51,517 nucleotides of DNA, taken from contig JAGVGT010000033.1 in the NCBI GenBank assembly GCA_020056965.1, positions 1 through 51,517 on the forward strand, read 5' to 3'. A program made the position numbers and the translations under genes. The notes under the pieces are model-generated. The model saw nothing but the letters and a program-made list of their open reading frames with translations. It made no database searches and had not been told where the DNA came from. The first letter of the stretch is position 1; each line of letters starts with the position of its first letter. Of the stretch, positions 1 to 9,186 are shown one piece after another. The stretch is from Deltaproteobacteria bacterium (lineage in GTDB: Bacteria > Desulfobacterota > Desulfobulbia > Desulfobulbales > JAGXFP01).

Positions 1-9
1 GATCTGGCT

Positions 10-157
10 AATCGCGGGCATGGCCCGCTCCTTGGTTGTTGATTCATTCTTCTATCGCTCCCACGGTCTCCGTGGAAATGCAGCCCTGACGCTCCAGCGT
101 CCTTTGGTGACGCGGGAGCGTCACCTGATCCCGTTTCCACGCGGGAGCGTGGAAACG
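10..157. repeat. Cluster of small perfect hairpins
   Basis: Four short inverted repeats follow each other: CCACGG/CCGTGG (61-75), GACGCT/AGCGTC (88-101), GGTGACGC-ggga-GCGTCACC (106-125) and CGTTTCCACGC-ggga-GCGTGGAAACG (132-157). The last two share the same GGGA loop and the inner GCGGGAGCG, but their stems differ and still pair perfectly. Before them, 10-33 carries a fragment of the GGGCATGGCCCGCTCC type repeat that is complete near 28886. I see no gene here. Confidence 0.75.
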
Positions 158-264
158 ATTGGTACTGCTCAGCTCATAACCGGTTCAGTCCGCATTTGTC
201 GGCTTGAATAATCAGTTTTAAAACAAAATCTGATTACCACTATTCTTCAGCCCGTCCTTCCGCG

Positions 265-420
265 TCATCGCGTCATTGCGAGGAGGGGCGGAGCCCCGAC
301 GTGGCAGGTAAGCGAAGCTTCCATCTCCTGTTGGTGGCACGGTTATCTGTAGCTGAATGGTATCAGGTTGCCAGACTTCCACGAGATTGCTTCGTCGTTA
401 CACTCCTCGCAATGACGTAT
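265..420. repeat. Inverted pair of dispersed CATTGCGAGGAG repeats
   Basis: The element starting CGTCATTGCGAGGAG (271-285) occurs again inverted as CTCCTCGCAATGACG (403-417), preceded by GAGATTGCTTCGTCG (383-397). The same family recurs at 29702-29789 and 51311-51345. This is a known kind of dispersed intergenic palindromic repeat in this bacterial group. It has no coding potential. Confidence 0.75.
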
Positions 421-489
421 TCCCCTCGATTTTGCCGGAAACTACCCGGTATGCTTAAATAATGGCTGAAGTTTGATGGTAATCAGAAA

Positions 490-530
490 AACAAAAAGGG
501 CGGGTCCGGTAAACAACCGGACCCGCCCTT
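490..530 (-). terminator. Rho-independent terminator of acnB
   Basis: A perfect 15-bp stem (496-510 with 516-530) and a 5-nt loop is followed, read on the minus strand, by a T-rich tract. It lies 21 bases after the acnB stop codon. Confidence 0.9.
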
Positions 531-550
531 GGCTTTACTGATTGACTGAC

Positions 551-3076
551 CTACTTCGAATACTCGGGCAACTGGTCGAAGTTAAGATAGCGGTAGATCT
601 CCCCGGCCGCTGGGGCGACCCGGGTCATCTCGCTTTGGTACTCGGCCACGGTCGGCAGCTTGCCGAGTTTGGCGGTGATCGCCGCCAGTTCGCCGGAGCC
701 CAGATAAACCGAGGTGTCGTCGCCCATTCGCTGCGGGAAGTTACGGGTGGAGGTGGAAAAGACCGTGGTGCCGGACTTGACCCGGGCCTGGTTGCCCATG
801 CAGAGCGAGCAGCCCGGCACCTCGGTGCGGGCGCCGGCCCGGCCGAAGATGGCGTAAAGCCCCTCGGCCACCAGTTGCCGCTCGTCCATCTTGGTGGGCG
901 GGGCGATCCACAGCCGGGTCGGGACCTGCCCGGCCCCGTCCAGCAGTTTGGCGGCGGCCCGGTAATGGCCGATATTGGTCATGCAGGAGCCGATGAAGAC
1001 CTCGTCGATCCCGGTCCCGGCCAGCACAGAGAGCAGCTTGACGTCGTCCGGATCGTTGGGGCAGGCCAGGATCGGTTCGGTGATCTCGGCCAGGTCGATC
1101 TCCAGCACCGCCGCGTATTCGGCGTCGGCGTCCGGGGCCAGCAGCTCCGGCTTGGCCAGCCACGCCTCCATGGCCGCCACCCGCCGGGCCAGGGTGTTGC
1201 GGTCCTGATAGCCCTCACCGATCAACCACTTCAAGAGCGCCACGTTGGAGCGGATGAACTCGATGACCGGTTCCGGGTTGAGCCGCACCGTGCAGGCGGC
1301 GGCGCTCCGTTCGGCCGAGGCGTCGGAGAGCTCGAAGGCCTGCTCGACCTTGAGGTCCGGCAACCCTTCGATCTCCAGGATCCGGCCGGAGAAGACGTTC
1401 TTCTTGCCGGTCTTGCCGACCGTCAGCAGACCGCGCTGGATGGCGACGTAGGGAATAGCATTGACCAGATCGCGCAGGGTGACGCCGGGTTGCAACTCAC
1501 CCTTGAAGCGGACCAGCACCGACTCGGGCAGGTCCAGCGGCATCATGCCCATCGAGGCGCCGAAGGCCACCAGCCCGGAGCCGGCCGGAAAGCTGATCCC
1601 GATCGGGAAACGGGTGTGCGAGTCGCCGCCGGTGCCGACCGTGTCGGGCAGGGCCATGCGGTTCAACCAGGAGTGGATCACCCCGTCCCGGGGCCGCAGG
1701 ACTAAGCCGCCCCGGCTCTCGAAGAAACCGGGCAACTCGCGGTGCAGCTTGATATCGACCACCTTCGGGTAGGCGGCGGTATGGCAGAAGCTCTGCATGA
1801 CCAGATCGGCCGAGAAGCCCAGACAGGCCAGTTCCTTGAGCTCGTCGCGGGTCATGGCCCCGGTGGTGTCCTGGGAGCCGACCGTACTCATGTGCGGCTC
1901 GCAGTAGGCGCCGGGCCGGACCCCGGGCAGATTACAGGCCTTGCCGACCATCTTCTGGGCCAGGGTGTAACCTTTACCGGTCTCGGCCACCGGCTGGGGG
2001 CGGACAAAGAGCTGGCTGGGGGGGAGCTGCCGGGCCGCCCGGACCTGGTCGGTCAGCCCCCGGCCGATGATCAGGGGGATGCGGCCGCCGGCCCGGACCT
2101 CGTCGGCCAGGGTCGCGGGCTTGAGCTGGAAGGTGGTCAGCACCTGGCCGGCCGCATCGACGATCTTGCCTGCGCGGGTGAGAATCCGCACCACCTGGCC
2201 CATCTTAAGATTGGTGACGTCGCACTCGATCGGCAAGGCCCCGGAATCCTCGGCGGTGTTGAAGAAGATCGGGGCGATCTTGCCGCCCAGCACCACCCCG
2301 CCCTGCCGCTTGTTGGGCACGTAGGGGATGTCGTTGCCGATGTACCAGAGCACCGAGTTGATCGCCGATTTGCGCGACGAACCGGTGCCGACCACGTCGC
2401 CGACGAAGGCCAGCGGGTGGCCCAGCTTTTTCAATGCCTCGATCTGCTTAAGCGCCTCGGGCATCTTGCTGCGCAGCATGGCCTGGGCGTGCAGGGGAAT
2501 ATCGGGCCGGCTCCAGGCCTCGGAGGCCGGGGAAAAATCATCGGTGTTGGTCTCGCCGTCCACCTTGAAGACGGTGACCGTGATCTCCTCGGCCAGGGCG
2601 GGACGGCTGGTGAACCACTCCGCCTCAGCCCAGGCCGCGACCACCTCTTTCGCCCGGGGGTTGGTGGCAGCTTTGGCCAGCACCTCCTTGTAGGCCTCAT
2701 AGACCAGGACGGTCCGGGCGAGGGCCGTAGCGGCGGCCGCGCCGGTCACCGCATCGTCGAGGGCCGCGATCAGCGGACTGATATTGTAGCCGCCCAGCAT
2801 GGTGCCGAGCAGAAAGACCGCCCGCTCCCGGTCGAGCCCAACCACCTGCAGTTCGCCCCCGGCCACCCCGGCCAGAAATGCGGCCTTGACCTGGGCCGCC
2901 GCATCCACCCCCGGCGGGACCCGCTGGGTCAGGAGTTCCAGAAGGAACTCACCCTCGCCGGCCGGCGGATTTTTCAACAGTTCGACCAGTTCCCCGGTCT
3001 GCTTTTCATTCAGCGGCAGCGGCGGTAATCCGGCCGTTGCCCGTTCTTCCGCATGCTGGCGATAACTTTCGATCAT
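551..3076 (-). CDS. acnB: Aconitate hydratase B
   Basis: Bifunctional aconitase / 2-methylisocitrate dehydratase of the AcnB type, the cytosolic 4Fe-4S enzyme that interconverts citrate and isocitrate in the TCA cycle. The 841-residue product is close to the family length (about 865). It has the AcnB order: an N-terminal HEAT-like region, then the swivel domain ([16 protein letters not shown]), then the catalytic core with [27 protein letters not shown] and the Fe-S ligands in CMTN and [11 protein letters not shown]. The ATG at 3076 has only a weak upstream GGGAA. A strong terminator follows the stop, so the gene looks monocistronic. It is transcribed divergently from the DUF89 gene. Assignment is very secure; I see no missing catalytic residues. 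Confidence 0.97.
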   Translation of the reverse strand: MIESYRQHAEERATAGLPPLPLNEKQTGELVELLKNPPAGEGEFLLELLTQRVPPGVDAAAQVKAAFLAGVAGGELQVVGLDRERAVFLLGTMLGGYNISPLIAALDDAVTGAAAATALARTVLVYEAYKEVLAKAATNPRAKEVVAAWAEAEWFTSRPALAEEITVTVFKVDGETNTDDFSPASEAWSRPDIPLHAQAMLRSKMPEALKQIEALKKLGHPLAFVGDVVGTGSSRKSAINSVLWYIGNDIPYVPNKRQGGVVLGGKIAPIFFNTAEDSGALPIECDVTNLKMGQVVRILTRAGKIVDAAGQVLTTFQLKPATLADEVRAGGRIPLIIGRGLTDQVRAARQLPPSQLFVRPQPVAETGKGYTLAQKMVGKACNLPGVRPGAYCEPHMSTVGSQDTTGAMTRDELKELACLGFSADLVMQSFCHTAAYPKVVDIKLHRELPGFFESRGGLVLRPRDGVIHSWLNRMALPDTVGTGGDSHTRFPIGISFPAGSGLVAFGASMGMMPLDLPESVLVRFKGELQPGVTLRDLVNAIPYVAIQRGLLTVGKTGKKNVFSGRILEIEGLPDLKVEQAFELSDASAERSAAACTVRLNPEPVIEFIRSNVALLKWLIGEGYQDRNTLARRVAAMEAWLAKPELLAPDADAEYAAVLEIDLAEITEPILACPNDPDDVKLLSVLAGTGIDEVFIGSCMTNIGHYRAAAKLLDGAGQVPTRLWIAPPTKMDERQLVAEGLYAIFGRAGARTEVPGCSLCMGNQARVKSGTTVFSTSTRNFPQRMGDDTSVYLGSGELAAITAKLGKLPTVAEYQSEMTRVAPAAGEIYRYLNFDQLPEYSK

Positions 3077-3276
3077 GGTTGCTGTTCCCGATAAATGGTC
3101 AGGGCTGGCGTCTGGGCCGGCCGGTTAAGTTCTCCGCTGAAGCACTCCTTAATAAAAAGCCGACCGGTGCTTGTCAATTAAAAAGCCGGTCGCGGTCGCC
3201 CTTGCCGGGCCCGGCCGGAGCAGGTATAGATGCAGTTTAGCCCCCCTGACCATCTATGCCGACCGAGGAACAAACC

Positions 3277-4146
3277 ATGCGCACCTCGCCAGACTGCCTG
3301 CCCTGCTTCCTGCGTCAAGCCGGTCATGTCGCCACCATAACCGGGGCCACCGGGGAAACCGCGGCGGAAATGGTCCAAGCCGCCGCCCGCTTGCTCCCAA
3401 CTCTCGACCTGACCCTCTCGCCGCCGGAGAACGCCGTGGCCCTGTATGGCTTGCTCGCCAGGCTAAGCGGCAGCGCCGACCCCTTCGGCGCCTTAAAGAA
3501 CGAGAGCAACCGCGCCGCCCTGGCCCTACTGCCGCGCCTGCGGGAAATCGTGGCCGGAGCGGGCGACCCTCTACGGACTGCAGCCCGGCTGGCCATCGCC
3601 GGCAATGTCATCGACTATGGCGCCCAGCAGGAGTTCGACGTGGAGGGGGCCATCAGCGCCAGCCTGGAACAGGCCCCGGCCATCGACCACTTTGCCTGGT
3701 TCCGGACGCGACTGGCCGGGGCCGAACGGATCCTCTACCTGGCCGACAACTGCGGCGAACTGGTCTTCGACCGCCTCTTCATCGAGCAACTTGGCAGGCC
3801 GGTGACCCTGGCGGTCAAGGCCAGGCCAATCATCAACGACGCCCTTATTGCCGATGCCGAGGCGTGCGGCTTGACCGAACTCTGCCGGGTCGTCGATAAC
3901 GGCACCGGTTGCCCCGGCACCCCGCTGGCCGCCTGTAGCCCGGAGTTTCAGATACTCTTCCGGGCGGCCGACCTGATCATCAGCAAAGGCCAGGGTAACT
4001 TCGAAACCCTGTCGGAAACGGCCGCCCCGCTCTTCTTTATGCTCCTGGTCAAATGCCCGGTGGTGGCGAGCCACGCAGCCGCCATGGCCAACCGGTCGCC
4101 CGATGCCGTGCGAATCGGCGACCTGCTGATGCTGGCCACTGCCTAA
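3277..4146 (+). CDS. DUF89 / ARMT1-like protein (putative damage-control phosphatase)
   Basis: 289-residue member of the DUF89 metal-dependent phosphatase family, whose studied members dephosphorylate damaged or overflow phosphometabolites. It has the N-terminal CLPC pair of the prokaryotic subfamily (residues 8-11), the central metal-binding segment YLADNCGELVFDRL and the late KGQGNFETLSE motif. An in-frame ATG lies at 3256, but the ATG at 3277 has GAGGA 7-8 bases upstream and starts directly at the conserved MRTSPDCLPC, so I use it. The gene stands alone between acnB and the heme-sensor kinase. The substrate cannot be read from sequence. Confidence 0.85.
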   Translation: MRTSPDCLPCFLRQAGHVATITGATGETAAEMVQAAARLLPTLDLTLSPPENAVALYGLLARLSGSADPFGALKNESNRAALALLPRLREIVAGAGDPLRTAARLAIAGNVIDYGAQQEFDVEGAISASLEQAPAIDHFAWFRTRLAGAERILYLADNCGELVFDRLFIEQLGRPVTLAVKARPIINDALIADAEACGLTELCRVVDNGTGCPGTPLAACSPEFQILFRAADLIISKGQGNFETLSETAAPLFFMLLVKCPVVASHAAAMANRSPDAVRIGDLLMLATA

Positions 4147-4320
4147 AGCCCCTTCGCCGCTATCCTTTCCGGCCTGCCCATCCAGCCAAAATCTTAAATA
4201 TCTACTTCCGGATTATCCTAAACTATTTATTTCGTTTTCCTTGACCTCCACCACCATATACCCTTAACTACACGCTAATTCGGGGTAGACGAAATACCTG
4301 GTCGTTCTGAAGGGAATGAG

Positions 4321-4380
4321 ACGGCAAAGGAGCCGTAAGGGCAGGGGCTTAATTGCCCAAGTTATTTTCCAACGGCTCCT
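4321..4380 (+). promoter_or_regulatory. Structured leader upstream of the heme-sensor kinase
   Basis: A local hairpin ACGGC/GCCGT (4321-4336) competes with a 9-bp stem AGGAGCCGT (4328-4336) / ACGGCTCCT (4372-4380), which itself encloses GGGCA/TGCCC (4339-4358). The two foldings cannot coexist because 4332-4336 is used in both. It ends 31 bases before the GTG start. I cannot match it to a named riboswitch; it could also be an RNA-level control or simply a repeat. Confidence 0.45.
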
Positions 4381-4411
4381 AACCTGCAAATTCTAACCGT
4401 AAGGGTCCGCC

Positions 4412-6448
4412 GTGCCACGCAAACTCTCCACCCTGTTCAGAATCCTGCTCTACATCTTCATCATCGTCTTGATGGCCAACGTCAGCGCCTTGACCGACGC
4501 GGTCATCCATCCCGGCATCTCCTACTTCAGCCTGGAGCACTTTATCGTCGGCGGCATGATGGCCTTCCTGGCCACCATCATCTGCGCTACCATCGAAGTC
4601 AACTACAACCCCACCAAGGGCCCGGGCGCCAGCTCCAGGTTGGCGCCGCTGGTTTGGTTCATGGCCATCATCTGGACGGCGATCATCTTTTCCTCGCTGG
4701 CCAGCGATGTCATCGGCAAAAAAGACACCAACCTGGAGATCGCCCTGCAAGAGGCCCGGACCGTCTACAACAAGGACCTTAATTACTACCGCTGGGCCAC
4801 CGGCCACAAAGGGGTCTTCGTGCCGGTGACCGAGACCACCAAGCCCAACCCCTATCTCAGCCACCTCCCCGAATACAAACTGGAAACCACCTCCGGTCTC
4901 AAACTCACCCTGGTCAATCCCGAATACATGATCCGCCAGGTTTATGAGATGCAGACGGCCGCCCACGAAGTTCTCGGCCACATCACCAGCCTGGACCCGA
5001 TCCGGGCCGAAAATGCGGCCGACCCCTGGGAGCAGAAGGCCCTGGATGAATTCGAAAGCGGGGCCAAGGAGGTCAGCAGCATCGAGCAGATCGGCGGCCG
5101 ACCGTACCTGCGACTGATGCGGCCGATGATCACCGAGGAAGGCTGCCTCAAGTGCCATGCCATGCAGGGTTACGATGTGGGCGATATCCGGGGCGGGATC
5201 AGCGTAGCCATCCCCATGGCCCACCTGAACGAACTGGCCGTCAAGGACATCGCCACCTATACCCTGGGCCACGTGGGGCTGTGGATCCTGGGGCTGCTCG
5301 GCATCTTCATGGGCTCCAACCGGATCCATATGGCCATCAGCGAACGGGAAGAGGCCGAGGCCAAGACCCGTTCCATCATCGACAATATGTTCGACGGGCT
5401 GATCATCACCGAGGAGGATGCCTTTATTGAGTCATTGAACAGTAAGGCCGCCAGCATGTTCGAATACCACACGGCCGGGGAATTGCGCGGCCAGCACCTC
5501 TCGCTGCTGGTTCCCGAACTGCTCGGCACCATGAATCAAGGAGATCCTGGGGGGACCGCGATCAAACCGGGGCGCTACCACGAGGTGGAAGGCCGCCGCA
5601 AGGATGGCGCCGTCTTCCCCCTGGAGATGTCGATCAGCAAGATGCATTTCGGCGCCAAGATGTTCTTCATCGCCATCGTCCGCGACATCACCGAGGAAAA
5701 GATCCGCAAGGCCGAATCCCTCCAGGCCGGCAAACTGGCGGCCATCGGCGAGCTGGCGGCCGGGGTGGCCCACGAGATCAACAACCCCATCAACGGGATG
5801 ATCAATTACGCCCAGATCCTCCAGGATGAGTTGAGCGCCGACGGCAACTCCGAACAGAGCGACATCCTGAAAAGGATAATCAAAGAAGGCGACCGGGTGG
5901 CCGGCATCGTCCGCAACCTCTTGGCCTTCGCTCGCCAGCGCGACGAGGATGTCGGCGATATCAACTTAAAGGAGATCCTGGCCGACTGCCTCTCCCTGGT
6001 CAAACACCAGCTCGGCAAGGAAGGAATCCTGCCCGTCATCGAAGTCCCCGACGACCTCCCCGCCCTGCACGGCAATCCCCAGCAATTGCAGCAGGTCTTC
6101 CTGAATGCCCTGAGCAACGCCCGCTATGCCTTAAACCAGCGGTTCCCCGGCCTTGATCCCCGCAAGCAGATCGAAATCAAGAGCCAGGCGATCAACTTCG
6201 GCGACAAGACCATCATTCGCACCACGGTGACCGACTACGGCTGCGGCATCCCACCCCATGCGATCGACCGGGTCTTCGATTCCATGTTCAGCACCAAACC
6301 GGCCGGCGAGGGAACCGGGCTGGGGTTAAGCATCAGCCGCGACCTGATCCAGGCCCACCACGGTTTCATCCACGTGGAAAGCCGCCTGAACGACCACACC
6401 ACCTTGACGGTGGATCTGCCGGCGCAGAAAAACACGGGTGAGGTTTAA
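4412..6448 (+). CDS. Sensor histidine kinase with DUF3365 c-type heme domain
   Basis: 678-residue membrane histidine kinase. Order: hydrophobic segments near residues 8-30, 45-66 and 78-98; a periplasmic DUF3365 (Tll0287-like) sensor domain at about 100-275 with one CXXCH heme site, CLKCH at 245-249; another membrane segment near 286-305; a PAS domain at about 320-440; then HisKA with the phosphoacceptor in GVAHEINNP (H454) and an ATPase domain with DYGCGIPP and GTGLGLSI. The family binds c-type heme and is thought to sense redox state, NO or similar ligands. The GTG start at 4412 is chosen because it keeps the first membrane segment; AAGGG lies upstream. No response regulator is adjacent on this strand. 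It is convergent with, and similar in its kinase core to, the kinase at 6522-7826. Confidence 0.9.
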   Translation: MPRKLSTLFRILLYIFIIVLMANVSALTDAVIHPGISYFSLEHFIVGGMMAFLATIICATIEVNYNPTKGPGASSRLAPLVWFMAIIWTAIIFSSLASDVIGKKDTNLEIALQEARTVYNKDLNYYRWATGHKGVFVPVTETTKPNPYLSHLPEYKLETTSGLKLTLVNPEYMIRQVYEMQTAAHEVLGHITSLDPIRAENAADPWEQKALDEFESGAKEVSSIEQIGGRPYLRLMRPMITEEGCLKCHAMQGYDVGDIRGGISVAIPMAHLNELAVKDIATYTLGHVGLWILGLLGIFMGSNRIHMAISEREEAEAKTRSIIDNMFDGLIITEEDAFIESLNSKAASMFEYHTAGELRGQHLSLLVPELLGTMNQGDPGGTAIKPGRYHEVEGRRKDGAVFPLEMSISKMHFGAKMFFIAIVRDITEEKIRKAESLQAGKLAAIGELAAGVAHEINNPINGMINYAQILQDELSADGNSEQSDILKRIIKEGDRVAGIVRNLLAFARQRDEDVGDINLKEILADCLSLVKHQLGKEGILPVIEVPDDLPALHGNPQQLQQVFLNALSNARYALNQRFPGLDPRKQIEIKSQAINFGDKTIIRTTVTDYGCGIPPHAIDRVFDSMFSTKPAGEGTGLGLSISRDLIQAHHGFIHVESRLNDHTTLTVDLPAQKNTGEV

Positions 6449-6521
6449 GGGAATGAAACAGGCAGGCAGACCAGGGGTTTCGGCGAGTGCCTTACGGCAA
6501 AGGAATTTATAGCCTTCACGA

Positions 6522-7826
6522 TCAAATAAGCGGCAGGTCCACGATCACCTCAGTGTACTCCCCGGCTACGCTGCTGATGAACAGACGGCCGCCGTGCTCC
6601 CGGACAATCTCCCGGCAAACCGGCAGGCCCAGACCGTTGCCTGTACCGGGACTCCGGGTGGTGAAATCCGGGTCGAAGACCTGCTTAACCATCTCCGGGG
6701 TCATCCCGCAGCCGTAATCGCTGATTACCGTCCGCAACCATTCCGAATTACCATCCTGGAATAAACTCGCCCCGATCTCCAAACGTTTTTCCCCCTCCGG
6801 GCCGGGAAAGCGGCGTTCGAGGGCCTGCTGGGCGTTCAGCAGCAGATTGAGAAAGAGCTGGCGCAACTGGCGGCGGTTGCCGGGAACGACCGGCAGATGG
6901 TCGGGCAGATCGCGGTTGACCACGATGCCTTGCCCGCGAAAGCGGCTTTTTAACAGAGAGAGAACATCGCTGACCACCCGACTCAGATCGGTGGGCTGCC
7001 GACCTTGCTCCCGACTCTCGCTACAGGCAAGAATCTCCCCGGAGATCGCGCCGATCCGCTCCCCGGCCCCGATGATCTTCCCAAGCATCTTCTCCGCCTC
7101 CGGCCGGTCCCCGCACTCGGCCAACTCGTCGGACAATAGCTGCGCGTAATTGATCATCCCGTTGCTCAGATCGTTGATCTCATGGGCCACCTCACCGGCC
7201 AGCTCGCCCAGGGCGGAAAGTTGCGAGGCCCGGAAGAGATCGGGCGGAACGAGCGGGTTGACCGGTTTCCCCAGATCCAGACGCCGGTAGAAGAGCAGCA
7301 TCGCGCCCAGCAGGCCGCCCACCACCAAGGCCAGCACCCCGATGACCACGGCCTGGACACCCACCAGATTACGCTGGGCCTGGCCGCTGACCAATCGATC
7401 AAAAAGCAGCAACCTTTCCCCGAGGAGCCGGGTCTCCCGCTGGAGCTGGCGCAGTTTATCGGCATCGGCCGCCCCCCCGCGGGTTTCCCGGAGCAGCAGG
7501 ATAATCCCCGAGAGATCGACTTGGTTCAGGAAGGTCAGCTGGGATTCGGCGGGCAGGTCGGCCCGGGCCACCAAGGTGGTCAGATTCTGCCGGAAGGACT
7601 CCATCTCGCCGGCCAGCCCGGCCAGATTCGCGGTCTGACCGGCCAGGATCGATTCGATCAGATGCTCGCGGATGATGGCGTACTGGAAGAGGACCTTTTC
7701 GCTCTCCGCCACCACCTGCTGGCGATGACGCAGACCCATCTGCTGCATGATCCCGAGGGCGAGCAGGAGCACCAGGAGAAGCAAAGTCAGGCTAAGGGTG
7801 ATGACCAGAGGTTTTTTCAGCGTCAT
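6522..7826 (-). CDS. Membrane sensor histidine kinase
   Basis: 434 residues: membrane segments near 7-27 and 157-180 flanking a mainly helical periplasmic region of about 130 residues with no recognised sensor domain, then HisKA with GEVAHEINDLSNGMINYAQ (H215) and an ATPase domain with DYGCGMTPEMV and GTGNGLGLPV. The H-box carries D in place of the usual N and lacks the following proline, a mild deviation. Coding potential extends to 7892, but the ATG at 7826 has AAGGGA at good spacing and starts the first membrane helix. It is the last gene of the cytochrome/ferredoxin/NrfD unit (113 bp after it). This suggests it monitors that electron-transfer module, perhaps signalling to the NtrC-type regulator at 14037-15896; that pairing is inferred from position only. 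Confidence 0.88.
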   Translation of the reverse strand: MTLKKPLVITLSLTLLLLVLLLALGIMQQMGLRHRQQVVAESEKVLFQYAIIREHLIESILAGQTANLAGLAGEMESFRQNLTTLVARADLPAESQLTFLNQVDLSGIILLLRETRGGAADADKLRQLQRETRLLGERLLLFDRLVSGQAQRNLVGVQAVVIGVLALVVGGLLGAMLLFYRRLDLGKPVNPLVPPDLFRASQLSALGELAGEVAHEINDLSNGMINYAQLLSDELAECGDRPEAEKMLGKIIGAGERIGAISGEILACSESREQGRQPTDLSRVVSDVLSLLKSRFRGQGIVVNRDLPDHLPVVPGNRRQLRQLFLNLLLNAQQALERRFPGPEGEKRLEIGASLFQDGNSEWLRTVISDYGCGMTPEMVKQVFDPDFTTRSPGTGNGLGLPVCREIVREHGGRLFISSVAGEYTEVIVDLPLI

Positions 7827-7938
7827 GCGCGTCCCTTGACGGATCCCTCTCCCGGCCGCCCCAAGGCGGGGCGATCGGACGGGGGTAATCATATCCGACC
7901 GTCACCCCCAACTTGGGGGCAAAATGGCCGGCGGCGCC

Positions 7939-9186
7939 TTACTCCTTCCAGCGGAAGAGGATCGGCATCCGGGCCAGCACGGCCCGATAAACCACCAGGT
8001 AGGTCGAGTAGACCGTGATGACGATCACCACCTCCCGCCAGTGCGGGATCTCCCGGTACAGATTCCAGTTGAAGGCGATCAGGGCGGTATTCAGGCGATT
8101 CAAGGCAATGCCGAAGACCGCGATGAAGGCCGCCACCCGGGCCAGCTGCGCCGATTGGTGGCGAATCGCCATGGTGAAGAGGACCAGGGGCGCCAGCACC
8201 CCGACCGTGATCTCCAGAATGAACCACTGGCCCCAGCCGGTCACCAGATAGCGCCAGTCGCCATCGTGGGCGATGGCGATGACCTTGATGACCAGATAGG
8301 TTATGAGGGCCAGAGCAGCCCCTTTGGCAATGCCCAGGGTCAGCCGGTCGAGATTGTCGAGGAACTTATCGTCGCAACGCCAGCGCATCGACCATTTGGT
8401 GATGGTACTGACCACGATCAACATGGAGAGCCCGGCAAAAATCGCCGAGCAGATGAAGTGAAACCACTGAAAGGGCGCCGAATACCAGAGGGGATGGACC
8501 TTGCCGGGGGCATAGGTAAAGAGGGCGCCCAGCGCCCCCTGGTGCAGGGTCGAGAGGATGATCCCGGCCACGGTCAGCCCCAGGACCAGGCTCTTGACGA
8601 ACTTCTTGGTCCGGGGCATCCCCATCCACTCGGCGAAGGCCGGCACCAGTTCGGCAACCTGGCAGGAGAGATAGGTCGCGACATGCCAGGCCACCAGGAA
8701 CAGCACCGCCGCCGGTCCCAGGGAGACGAACATCGGGTAGATCAACCGCCAGGGCTGGCCCAGATCGACCTGCAGGAAGACCACCGCGAACAGATACCCG
8801 AGCAGGCCGTTCAGCAGCCCCAGCCGTTCGATGGGCTTGAAGTCATCGCGCCCGAACAATTCGACGGTGGTCCCCATCATGAAGCCCGAGGCCGACAGGG
8901 GCACCATGGTAAAGAGCCCCCAACCCAGAAAGAGACCCCAGGGATAATCGTAGGAACTGTGGGTGACCCAGCCCAGGCCGAAGATAAAGCGGCCGAAGAG
9001 AATGGGCAGGCCCACCGCGTAGATCACCACCAGCAGCCAGTTGAAGGGGTTGCGCAGGGCCTGGGCCAGATACTCGCCGGGGGTAAGGCCCAGAAAGAGC
9101 TTTTCCTTGACGCTCCAGCGGGTCCGGCCATCCGCCTTGAAGTGGGAGTTTACCGGCGCAAATCCTTGCTTGATCAATTTATTCAT
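7939..9186 (-). CDS. NrfD/HybB-family quinone-interacting membrane subunit
   Basis: 415-residue polytopic membrane protein with about ten hydrophobic helices, of the NrfD/PsrC superfamily and most like HybB, the quinone-reducing membrane subunit of hydrogenase 2. Recognisable stretches are RNPFNWLLVVIYAVGLP near residue 45 and FIFGLGWVTHSSYDYPWGLF near 67. Its start overlaps the stop of the ferredoxin gene by ATGA, so the two are translationally coupled. No hydrogenase or molybdoenzyme catalytic subunit is encoded next to it. The likely role is to pass electrons between the menaquinone pool and the periplasmic ferredoxin and cytochrome. Direction and final partner are unknown. Confidence 0.88.
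   Translation of the reverse strand: MNKLIKQGFAPVNSHFKADGRTRWSVKEKLFLGLTPGEYLAQALRNPFNWLLVVIYAVGLPILFGRFIFGLGWVTHSSYDYPWGLFLGWGLFTMVPLSASGFMMGTTVELFGRDDFKPIERLGLLNGLLGYLFAVVFLQVDLGQPWRLIYPMFVSLGPAAVLFLVAWHVATYLSCQVAELVPAFAEWMGMPRTKKFVKSLVLGLTVAGIILSTLHQGALGALFTYAPGKVHPLWYSAPFQWFHFICSAIFAGLSMLIVVSTITKWSMRWRCDDKFLDNLDRLTLGIAKGAALALITYLVIKVIAIAHDGDWRYLVTGWGQWFILEITVGVLAPLVLFTMAIRHQSAQLARVAAFIAVFGIALNRLNTALIAFNWNLYREIPHWREVVIVITVYSTYLVVYRAVLARMPILFRWKE

Noticed and set aside
542..3028. Long open frames on the plus strand opposite acnB
   Set aside because: They mirror the codon structure of acnB in GC-rich DNA; the translations are low-complexity (G, D, L, H, Q rich), match no family and have no ribosome sites. 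The same applies to the long frames opposite ftsH, the NtrC-type regulator, ntrY, hflX and the WD40 gene.
4300..4411. Possible cyclic-di-GMP (GEMM) riboswitch
   Set aside because: GACGGCAAAGGAGCC resembles part of the motif, but the CACGCA..GGGCAAAC module and the GAAA tetraloop with its receptor are not present in the right order.
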